Origin: Chrysochromulina tobinii
Lineage: Eukaryota; Haptophyta; Prymnesiales; Chrysochromulinaceae
Reading direction: 5' to 3'
DNA length: 34,874 nt
NCBI GenBank assembly: GCA_001275005.1
Contig: JWZX01001868.1
Coordinates: 1-34,874 of the forward strand
A model generated the notes under the pieces. That model worked only from the letters and a program-made list of their open reading frames with translations. It searched no databases and was not told the DNA's origin. A program made the translations under genes and the position numbers. Below are positions 1-8,700 of this stretch, in pieces. The first letter of the stretch is position 1. Every line of letters begins with the position of its first letter.

Positions 1-85
1 ACCTCTGATGACCTCTGATGACCTCTGATGACCTCTGATGACCTCTGATGACCTCTGATGACCTCTTGATTGCCTCCTTCATCAG

Positions 86-290
86 GTTCGATCTCGACGG
101 CGGAGAACCTCTGATGACCTCTGATGACCTCTGATGACCTCTGATGACCTCTGATGACCTCTGATGACCTCTGATGACCTTTGATGACCTTTGATGACCT
201 CTGATGACCTCTGATGACCTCTGATGGTCTCTGATGACCTCTGATGACCTCTGATGACCTCTGATGGCCTCTGATTGCCTCCTTCATCAG
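86..290 (+). other. Intron of the canopy-like gene, with minisatellite and duplicated boundary
   Basis: This stretch holds about 16 near-perfect copies of the 10-mer CTGATGACCT and ends in a pyrimidine-rich tract followed by CATCAG. The 32 bases at 68-99 are repeated exactly at 273-304, each with AG|GT in the same place (85/86 and 290/291). If both junctions are used, the intron is exactly one repeat-to-repeat unit of 205 bp. Alternatively one larger intron starts before the window, since bases 1-66 are the same 10-mer, and the first copy is a decoy acceptor. The acceptor at 290 is well supported by the reading frame that follows. Which donor is used cannot be decided here. Confidence 0.6.
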
Positions 291-1006
291 GTTCGATCTC
301 GACGCTGCTCGAAATGGAACGCGAGAACCCTGAGGCGATGCTCGAGCCCGAAGAGCTCGCGCTCGTGCAGGCGGGCGCGCGCGCGCTCCGGTGCGACGTG
401 TGCCTCGCGGCCTCGAAGGTGGGCGTGCAGCGTGCCAAGAAAGGAAAGGCGCTTCAGGACGAGACCGCGCTGAGCTCCATCGTGCAACTCCTGTGCTACG
501 GCACGCCTCCAGACAGCCTGCATGAGTATCCGAAATACCCAGGCAACCCCCCTCTGTGGGGAGAGTTGTATTCTGTCCAACGGCCCAGTAAGGGCGGCGG
601 CGGCGAGGGCGGCGGCGAGGGCGGCGGCGAGGGCGGCGGCGAGGGCGGCAGTGGCGGCGGCGAGGGCGGCAGTGGCGAGGGCGGCAGCGGCGGCGGCGCC
701 GCTGGTGGCCGTGGCAGCGGCGGCTGGCGACTGACGAAACGTCCAAAGGGCTCCAAGCCCGAGGAACGCGGCGGCTCGACGATGCAATACAACGAGCTGG
801 TGATCAAGCATGTAGTCATTAGCCGCGCATGCAAGCACGTGATCCTCGAGCCCGATGCGGACATCGATGACCACGACGGCGCGGTCGACCGGCCCGACCT
901 CGCTCAGACGATCTACGTCCACTCGGCCGAAACCGCTGAACAGATCGCCGCGCGCTACTGCCGCCCGTTTTGCGGCGCGAGGGCAGGCTCCAAGGAAGAG
1001 CTCTGA
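291..1006 (+). CDS. Canopy/saposin-like ER-resident protein, 3' exon (5' end outside window)
   Basis: This is the last exon of a gene that enters from the left; it is read in frame from GT at 291 to the TGA at 1004-1006. Six cysteines are spaced as CDVC, then CYG, then RACKH, then RYCRPFC. This resembles the saposin-type fold of canopy/MZB1 proteins, which are ER cofactors for folding client receptors. The protein ends in KEEL, a plausible variant of the KDEL/HDEL ER-retrieval signal. Between the third and fourth cysteines lies a glycine/glutamate-rich insert (592-715, GGGE repeats) not expected in canopy proteins. The first exon and signal peptide are not visible. The family call rests on cysteine pattern and C-terminus, so another saposin-like ER protein is possible. 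Confidence 0.5.
592..715 (+). repeat. In-frame GGC/GAG codon repeat (Gly-Gly-Gly-Glu)
   Basis: A trinucleotide-type repeat of GGC with periodic GAG and AGT codons encodes a Gly-rich linker inside the canopy-like protein. It keeps the frame, so it is a coding expansion and not an intron. Confidence 0.8.
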
Positions 1007-1367
1007 AGGTGTGAAGGTGTAGTCGAACGTGTGAATGGCCGCCAAGGAAGAGCTCTGGGCCGGACCCGAACAGCTGCTTGCGAGCGCGGTCTTGGAGGGC
1101 GTCCAACCTCACCTCTCACGGATCATGCTGGTTGGAGGTTGCTGGAGCGCGTTCCGTGGTGTGGCACATAATTTCAGAAAGATATTTCTCCCCCGCGCGG
1201 GTAACGGTAAGCCTGAAAGCCTGTAGGGTGGTAGTAGGGTGCGCTGATCGCCGCCCGCCCTGCAGCCGCAGGTCCCAGGCTACCTTCCGCGTCCACTTGC
1301 GACTACTCCAATCTCCAAAACAAAGCGGTTGAGCAAGGCGCGCCTGTCGCTCCCTGTGCGGCGCGCC
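1007..1367. other. Intergenic region between convergent genes
   Basis: This is the shared 3' flank of the canopy-like gene and the DM10 gene. The 16 bases CCAAGGAAGAGCTCTG that contain the KEEL codons and part of the stop (990-1005) recur at 1041-1056, so the end of the coding region has been copied into the 3' flank. I see no gene or RNA here. Confidence 0.6.
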
Positions 1368-2171
1368 TCAGCTACGATAGCGCTGGAGCAGACCCTCGAG
1401 CGCATGCACCTCCATCGTCAGTCTCGCCAGGTTCGCCTTGCCGCCGTCAGGCGCGATGGCCGTCGTGCTGGCGTCCATCAGACGGTTGAGGTAGAGCTGT
1501 GTGATGCCGATTGTCTCTAGGGCCTTATGCACATCCTGAAACTTTTGGATCGCCGCGCACAAGGCCTCGCGACGGCGCAGGAGGCGCTTCGCCTCCGCAT
1601 CCACCCAAGCGATCGTTTTGGCAGAGGCGCTGCGTAACGTCATCGGCCGGCCGAGGACGTCAAGCGTCGCGCCGACGAAGAGTTCATGTGGACGCACTGG
1701 TGTGCCGTCGGTATGCTCGATCGAGAGCGTGAGCGCCGCCTTGACATCCTCGGTGAACAGCTGGAAGCAATCCGTCGATGGCAGGTAGTGCAGCTTCACA
1801 TTCCGGCGGACGCCCATGCCCTGCCCGGAGGTCGTATAATCCGGGTGCGTGGCGAGCTCCTCGTTCCACCACGAGTAGAAGACGAGCGGATCGGGGATTG
1901 TAGTCACCGCAGCCGGCCGTGCACCCGGCCGCGGATCTCGTAGCAAGCCGTGGCACACAGTCTCCATCCCGATCGGTCCCAGGCGCGAGCTACGCTCGGC
2001 TACGGACATGGATGTCGCCGCGGCAGCCCGGGGCGAATTGCTCATGCTGGTCTGCATCAAGGCGGTGCCGGAAGGAGGGTCGCGGGGCGGGGCGACCAGA
2101 AAGGATTTGGTGAATCCCGTCTCCGGACGCGGCCGGAGGTCGGCTGGCCGATGTCGTGGCGAGCCGGCCAT
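1368..2171 (-). CDS. DM10-domain protein related to the N-terminus of NDK7/CFAP67
   Basis: The 267-residue protein has a disordered N-terminus (1-90) and a DM10 domain at about 95-190, recognisable by RRNVKLHYLPSTDCFQLF, the following HELFVGATLDVLGRPMTL and the trailing basic helix. It matches the N-terminal domain of nucleoside diphosphate kinase 7, where a similar strand pattern ends in LFIGNKVNVFSRQLVL. DM10 proteins are inner proteins of ciliary microtubule doublets. The kinase domains that normally follow are absent; a predicted helical tail of about 75 residues replaces them. ATG at 2171 is the first in frame; internal methionines at residues 39, 43 and 54 are alternatives. It implies a flagellated organism. 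Confidence 0.65.
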   Translation of the reverse strand: MAGSPRHRPADLRPRPETGFTKSFLVAPPRDPPSGTALMQTSMSNSPRAAAATSMSVAERSSRLGPIGMETVCHGLLRDPRPGARPAAVTTIPDPLVFYSWWNEELATHPDYTTSGQGMGVRRNVKLHYLPSTDCFQLFTEDVKAALTLSIEHTDGTPVRPHELFVGATLDVLGRPMTLRSASAKTIAWVDAEAKRLLRRREALCAAIQKFQDVHKALETIGITQLYLNRLMDASTTAIAPDGGKANLARLTMEVHALEGLLQRYRS

Positions 2172-2508
2172 GTCAACGGAGTCGGATCAACGACGGGCGT
2201 GTGAACGGGCTGTTAATACGCGGCCGCCGACACCCAGGCCACACACGAACGATATTTCCGATTACGGGCGAGGCGTCCGCGTCAAAACGGTTTGACCGGA
2301 ATCAAGTGTGAAGTGAAACGGCTCTTCATGTAATGAAGTCTAGTTTCACAGCACGAGAGACGCACGCCGCACGGACGTCGAGCGACACGGCACGACATTC
2401 AACACCAGGTCGTAGCGAGCGACGCACCTGCCATGGCCCTGCCACAGTGTGATAACGAGAAGCAACTCCCAGCGACTCACCGTAGCGCACGGGCACAGCT
2501 TGTCAGCT

Positions 2509-3420
2509 TCAGGCGAGGCCTTGGGCTTGGCCACGTCCGTCCCCCATCATCTGCAGCTCTACGGCCGCCGGCTTCTTCCCGCCAAACCAGTTCGAAAGCC
2601 AAGCGCCCAAACCCGCCTCCTCCTCCGGCGCATGCATTGGCGTCGCGTCTCGCGACAGTTTCGTTTCCTCCTCCGGCGCATGCATTGGCGCCGCGTCTCG
2701 CGACCGTTTCGTTTCAGTGGCGGCCGGCATGGCGCCCGTTGCCTTGAGCGCCTCTTCGCCGCTCGGCGTGAGGCATAGCTGAAGGGCGAGCTCGATGTCA
2801 CCGTCGGCCTCGTCGTAGTAGAACTCCGCCTCGAGCAAGCTCATATCCGCCCCGATCATGAGCCTCCGTAGGCCCGTGGCACGCTTCTCTTCAGTTGTTG
2901 GCTCGCGCGCTGGTCGTACTCGAAGCTTCCGGCCTGGATACAGCTCCGACGTGAGCAGCTTGTTCAGCCTCATCAGCTCGTGACGGCGCATGCCGTGCCG
3001 TAGGCACACGGAGGCAAGTGTGTCGCCCAGCCCCACCTCGTAAAAATCGGTGCAGTCAGACGGAAGAGGCACTGCGGCCGCCGTGGGGCTGACGACGTTG
3101 GAGGTATCTCGCTTGGAACGCTGCCGCAGGCCGGCGACAAGTCCGCCTTCCGTGGCCGGGGCATCGAAGGAGGCCAGCGCGCGCGCTGTGATCTCGCAAC
3201 GTAAATGCGTAGCGTGCTTCGCGCAGCCACGTGACCGCTCGTCGCTGGCGTTGCAGCACGTCCACCCGATGGGCCCGTGAGGCGGAGACGCCGTGGGTCC
3301 GCCCTGGAACCTACCCGGGTGATGCATGCACGGGGTGCACTCGGACTCGTCGTAATGCTTCATGCAGCGCTTGCAGCGTGCAAGCCGCCCCTGGATGCCT
3401 GGTTGTTGGGCGTCCTCCAT
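2509..3420 (-). CDS. Zinc-binding, LysM and UBA-like domain protein
   Basis: A 303-residue protein starting at the ATG at 3420. Residues 16-73 hold cysteines and histidines in a CHORD-like order (CKRCMKHYDESECTPCMHHPG, abbreviated as CxxC..C..CxHHPG, then WTCC, GCAKHATH), so this is probably a zinc module. Residues 126-170 are a LysM domain (YEVGLGDTLASVCLRHGM onwards), and 185-217 resemble a ubiquitin-associated helix bundle (DGDIELALQLCL). No signal peptide is seen, so it is probably intracellular like the LYSMD family. A 16-residue unit, SRDA[A/T]PMHAPEEE plus linker, is repeated near the C-terminus by a 48-bp tandem duplication around 2615-2715. The 208-bp gap to the next gene is a probable divergent promoter. 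Confidence 0.6.
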   Translation of the reverse strand: MEDAQQPGIQGRLARCKRCMKHYDESECTPCMHHPGRFQGGPTASPPHGPIGWTCCNASDERSRGCAKHATHLRCEITARALASFDAPATEGGLVAGLRQRSKRDTSNVVSPTAAAVPLPSDCTDFYEVGLGDTLASVCLRHGMRRHELMRLNKLLTSELYPGRKLRVRPAREPTTEEKRATGLRRLMIGADMSLLEAEFYYDEADGDIELALQLCLTPSGEEALKATGAMPAATETKRSRDAAPMHAPEEETKLSRDATPMHAPEEEAGLGAWLSNWFGGKKPAAVELQMMGDGRGQAQGLA

Positions 3421-3628
3421 TAGCTCACAGACTTACGAGAAGGAGAAAATGGACGAAACGCGGTGTGAACCTAAGGACGCGTATTCAAGCTCTTAGACGG
3501 CGTTATTGTAGATTGTAGCGGTCATCTCATGGTCGAGCGTGGAGGTCGGGTTGGACAAAAATGGGCCTTCGCAAACCGCGCGCCTGAACACTATAAGGGT
3601 GCTTCGCGCTCAGACTGTCACGCTCGAG

Positions 3629-4729
3629 ATGGTTGATCGCCATGCCTCTGGCCAACTAAGTAGCACGGCTCCTTCGGGAAGCCCCACACCGGCATCTCAT
3701 CCTTTACCCCTTTACAACCGCATCTTGTGGGACTGTGGACGCCATCAAGGTGCTGCAATGGTTGCGTACTGCAATGCGTCAAGCAATGCTCAGAACATCG
3801 ACTGGCTTCGTAAGTTTGACACCGACGCAACCATTTTTGAATCCTATTTTGCGGGCATCTACGGTGGCTCGGCAATTGTGACATCAGCGCATCTCGAGTT
3901 TGTGTACAATTCAGTACCACAGCGCGGCAGCTTTTCGGCCTTGTGGACGTGCACCATTTGCACACCCTATCGGCAGTATGGCTGGCTATGGGCACCGCTC
4001 CAGGACGCAGTCCTCAACCCGTCACACTTGAGTGATCGGCTGCAGCCAACGCCGCCGAGCTTCAACATCTCGTTCGCTCGGTTACGGACTGAAGACGCCA
4101 AGCGCCGCGGCGTGTCCGTCATGGCCGATGAGTCCAACGGGCATTCGGCGTTTCCGGGATTCTTCATCCATCGACTAAACGGCACATGCCAACACGCATT
4201 TTGCGACGACTCGTCACACCGCAAACCGGTGCCCGACAACGCATGGGTGGAGGTGATGCGGATCAGTCGCTTCGAGTCGAACACGCTTGCATCGGAGAGA
4301 TGCACGATCGGCCAGGTGTTCTATTGGGTCGCGTTCGGCTCAGGATTCTGGATCAACGTGGGTCGCTCGGTTCGGCCATCGCGCCCTCAGTCACCGCGAG
4401 AGCACATAGGCTGGACCCACAGCTGGAATTGCGATCGGGCACATGAGCTCGGATTTGACACAATTCAGAGGCTGGGGGACCTTTCCTTTGAGCTCGTCGA
4501 CTGCCGCGGACTCGCTGAGCGTGCGGCCAGAGCCAATGAGACCATCTGGGAGGACGCGTGCCCACCGAAGCACACCGAGCTGCTGACGGGCGGATTGCCT
4601 CTCGGCTTCTTCTCTCCGGCCGTGCATCTGCCTGCTCACCAGGGGTTTGCTCACGCGCAGAATCAGAGTGCGCGCCGCTGCCAGTGCGACCCGACCTTGG
4701 ACTACCTCAATTGTCGACGGGGAGTATAG
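3629..4729 (+). CDS. Unrecognised cysteine-containing protein
   Basis: The frame is open from 3539, but the first ATG is at 3629, giving 366 residues. I do not recognise the family. It has many cysteines and aromatic residues, five NxS/T sequons (such as NASS, NISF and NGTC) and a conserved-looking core, GQVFYWVAFGSGFWINVGRS. That composition suits a secreted or luminal protein. No signal peptide is evident at 3629, so a short upstream exon or another start is possible. Base composition is less GC-rich than the neighbours. It sits head-to-head with the LysM gene. Confidence 0.55.
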   Translation: MVDRHASGQLSSTAPSGSPTPASHPLPLYNRILWDCGRHQGAAMVAYCNASSNAQNIDWLRKFDTDATIFESYFAGIYGGSAIVTSAHLEFVYNSVPQRGSFSALWTCTICTPYRQYGWLWAPLQDAVLNPSHLSDRLQPTPPSFNISFARLRTEDAKRRGVSVMADESNGHSAFPGFFIHRLNGTCQHAFCDDSSHRKPVPDNAWVEVMRISRFESNTLASERCTIGQVFYWVAFGSGFWINVGRSVRPSRPQSPREHIGWTHSWNCDRAHELGFDTIQRLGDLSFELVDCRGLAERAARANETIWEDACPPKHTELLTGGLPLGFFSPAVHLPAHQGFAHAQNQSARRCQCDPTLDYLNCRRGV

Positions 4730-5712
4730 ACGAGGAGCACGTCCGATAGGGGGACTTGGGCGCTTGCGCGGCTCGTGGCGGCGGCGGGCAACGCTCTGAT
4801 AGCGCTGGGCCGTTGGCCAGCGGCTTTCTGTAACTCAGGATCTGACAAACGTGAAAGATAAAGTCGGCGAGGGTTTAGTACGACGGTATGCTTTCGTTTA
4901 GTATGCACCGGTAATAGCGTAGGTAAATCCTCGGTCCATCTCCAAGCCCCCGCGGCGCGCGCGCGCGCGTGCGGGCCCCGCCCGGCGCCCCCAATAGTCC
5001 GACGTCCGCTCGTCCGGCGCCGTCGTCCCGGGACGCGGCGAGCCGTAGGCCGAGGCATCCGCGAGCCGCAGCGGCGTAGGAACGCGAATGCGCGAAACTT
5101 CAACTAACTCGAAACTCGGTGTGGGGGTCGCGCCGTCCCGTCCGCTCCCGGCGAAAGCGCTGCGGGGCGCGGGCGCGTGACCGGAATCCGTAACGCTCTC
5201 GGTATGGCGGACTGTGTAAGTGTGTGCGATGCTGAATCGTCAATCGCGTTATATCTCGTTCGGTATCCATACAGCGGTGTCCGGGTTCTCGGTTACGAGC
5301 AACTACGGAATAATGAACTCCTGCACCTTGGAGCTCGGGTTCGAGAACGAACTCGACAAGCCCCGCGGTACGCGACATGCTGAGCGACCATGTGAGCGAC
5401 AACCTGAGCGACAACCGTGAACCGACATCCTTCACAACTTCACTACCGTGGCGGACTACCAGGGGCAGGCGAGCACATCCTTCACTGGCGGGCGAGCAGG
5501 CGCGCAGGCCGCAGCGGCCCGCTGTGCGCGCGGAGAGAGATTAGGGAGATTAGGGAGATTAGGGAGAGAGATTAGGGAGATACACCGGCCGCTCGGCTGT
5601 CGAGTGTCCGTATGAGTATGAAACGTGTGAACGAGCACGGGCCATCATGGAGCCCGGGAATTGACCCGATTTGACATCACTAATGACCTCACTCTGACAT
5701 CACTAATGATCT
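4730..5712. other. Intergenic region between convergent genes
   Basis: There is no convincing gene. It contains an alternating GC run near 4955-4975 and a short ATTAGGGAG tandem repeat at about 5537-5583. A duplicated TGACATCACTAATGA at about 5672-5709 lies just past the stop of the minus-strand gene and is probably in its 3' UTR. Open frames here are short and unlike any family I know. Confidence 0.5.
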
Positions 5713-8700
5713 CTAATGGCCCGAATTGACCCACTGGTCCGCCGCCTGGCTGGCCACCTTGGTCGCGCCCTCCGCCGCCTGCAGCAGCGAGCCGACGAAG
5801 ACCTCGAGGCTTCGGACGGCGGGTGGCGGACCCCCGGGCGGCGGCGTATAAGGAAACAAGGAAGGTGATCATCCCCGACGTTATCCCCGACGAGCACGGG
5901 CCACGAGCCAGTCAGCCTCTCGCGGGGCGTGCTGTTCAGTGGCCTTGAAGGCCCCTCGAGAGGCCACCTCCGCGCTCGTGTCGCATGCCTTCGACGAGCA
6001 CCACTTCCTAACATGGGAGGTGTCGCATGCCTTCCACGAGCACCACGGCTCAATTGCCGGGGCACTCAGCGCATTGACGAGACCGAGAAAGGGCAGCCGC
6101 GCCCGCCAGAGTTCGCGTCGCTCACCTAAGTGAAAGGCACATCAGGGAGGTCATCAGGGAGGTCATCAGGGAGGCCATCAGGGAGGTCATCAGGGAGGTC
6201 ATAAGCGCCGCTCACCTAGGTGAAAGGCGACGAGCTCGGCCGCGGCGAAGTTGCGGTCGTACGCTTGCTCTTGCTTGGGCGCCGCGCCAAAGTAGGCCAC
6301 GTCATCGACCACCATGAGCCCTTTGGTGAACCACTTGCCTCCGGCTGCACACGCGGGCGGACGAGGTTGAATCACGCGGGCGGACGAGGTTGAATCACGC
6401 GGGCGGACGAGGTTGAATCACGCGGGCGGACGAGGTTGAATCAGAGGCAATTAGAGGCAATCAGAGGCAATCAGAGACAATTAGAGGCAATCAGAGGCAA
6501 TTTGAGGCAATCAGAGGCGATTAGAGGCGATCTTGGATGTCAGCAGAGACGTCATCACGTCATCAGGGAGGTCATCAGGGAGGTCATCAGGGAGGTCATC
6601 AGAGACGTCATCAGAGACGTCATCACGGAGGTCATCCGGGTGGTCCTCAGGAATCTCACCGGTCCAGAGCGTCGACGAGGTGCCGTTGGGCGCGAGCAGC
6701 CCGAGACCTCCGATCTGCGAGAGGAGATAGAGCACCTGTGGGGAAGGGGCGCCGTGGTGAGCATGCGCATGCAGCCCGAGGCCGCCGAACTGCGAGAGAG
6801 GAGATCAGAGCACCTGCCCACGATAGAAGAGAGGAGATAGAAGAGAGGAGATCGGAGGAGATCGGAGGAGATCAGAGGAGATCAGAGGAGATCAGAGGAG
6901 ATCAGAGCACCTGCCCACGATAGAAGAGAGGGTTGTGGCAATTGGGTCCTCCGAGTCGCACGCTGCGCCGCGGCTTGCCCGTGCGCCGGTCGACCAGACG
7001 AAGCATGGAGGTTGCGGCGAGATTGTTGTGCAGGCACCAGAGCAGGCGCGGCGTGGCGAGCACGTTGTTCGCGTGCGCGTGTGCGCGGCCGATCGCGGAC
7101 ATGCCCAGCGCGGTGGACACGCTGCGCTTGATCACCAGCCGTACAAATGGACCGCCACCCTCCATCCCGGGGTCCTCTAATCCCAACCATCCACCTTCCT
7201 TATTTGGACCACCTCTCTCAAATCGCAACGGTCGCACGCCGCCGTCGGCGCGCCATACGGTAAAGTTGGCCTCCGGAATCTGACGAATCTTCTTCGAAGA
7301 CCATTCCTTATTCGGACCAGCTTCCTTATTTGGACCAGCCTCCTCATTTGGATCTCCCTTGATTGCCCTTGATGACGACAGTATCTCGATGTCGAGCTCG
7401 AGCACACGCGCGGTAGCGGAGTCGACTACAAGGGGCGCCCATCGTGGTTATCAGTGGTAATCAGTGGTGATCAGTGGTGATCAGTGGTAATCAGTGGCAA
7501 TCAGTGGTAATCAGTGGCAAATCAGTGACCACACCAGAGGTCATCAGGGGCCATCAGAGTTCATTCACGCCTCTCATTCACACCTACAAGGAGCGTCCCC
7601 TCGTCGGAGAGGATTGAGTCATGAAGGTAGCCAGTGGGCAGCCCCCACTCGCCCGCCACACGCCTCGAGCCCGGATCGAGAAGCGTGAGGCCATCCATCC
7701 CGACACCGAGGGACGACGCGTTGCGTGCGGCGGGGCGCGAGTACTTCTCCTGGCTGCGGAGGGGGGTGGGGGGATGAGGATGAGATGAGGAGTGCAATCA
7801 GCATTCGGGACGGGAGTGCTTCTCCGCACGAGAAGCAATCAATCGCACTCATAGAGATCATCCGCGTTGAGTGCTTCTGAGATCTGCAATCAATCGCACG
7901 CAAAGAGGTCATCCGAGATGAGAAGCAATCAATCACACTCAGAGAGATCGTCATAGAGACAGGCCATCAGAGAGGTCATCCGCGTTGATCACCTGCCCAC
8001 GAGCAGCCACGGCGCCGTCCTGGGCAGCGGCACCACGCCATAGTAGTGGCCGTAGCCGCGGCTCAGCCGCCGGATGCAGCCCAGTCCCAAATCGAGCTCC
8101 ATGAGCGCCTGTGGGGAAAGGGCGCCGTGGTGAGCACATGGGTCCCAGCTCGAGCTCGAAGCGCGTCGTGGTGAGCACATGGGTGGCGTCGGGAGGATCC
8201 AAGATAACACTCACTAGCAATCACTTTCAATCACTTTCAATCAATCACAATCAGGAGCAATCAGGATCACTCAGGAGCACCTGGTGCGTCGACAGGAGCA
8301 ATCATGAGCAATCAGGAGCAATCAATAGCAACCAGGAGCAATCAGGAGCAATCAAGAGCACCTGGTGCGTCGACAGGAGCAGGCGAAACGCACTCGTGCC
8401 TCTCCCCGCCCACGCAGGCCACTGGTCGAGCGGGGGAGTGACGGAACACGTACGCCACGCGGGCGATGCAAGCGCGTTGGGTCGGGCGTAGATAGGCAAT
8501 TGCATGCCGATCGCGTTGGGTCGGGCGTAGATAGGCGATTGCCTAAAAAGGGACCCATGCCGATCCAAATTCGGATCCAAATGAAGAGGGCTCGCCCGGT
8601 ACGGCGCCGTGGGTGCGCCCGGTACGGCGCCGCCGATCCCGAGCCAACGAGAGAGGAAGTCTGGTATAGCTGGCATAGCGGCAGCCAGATGAGGCAGCCC

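Noticed and set aside
4702-5435. Minus-strand Arg-rich open frames
   Set aside because: No recognisable motif, GC-driven composition and low-complexity context.
5537-5583. ATTAGGGAG repeats resembling a telomere tract
   Set aside because: Only about four units, with a 9-base period in place of 6 and GC-rich single-copy DNA on both sides. It is a small microsatellite.
6436-6923. Plus-strand open frames of repeated NQRQLEAIRG and GHQGGHQ peptides
   Set aside because: They are translations of intron minisatellites and run antisense to well-supported minus-strand exons.
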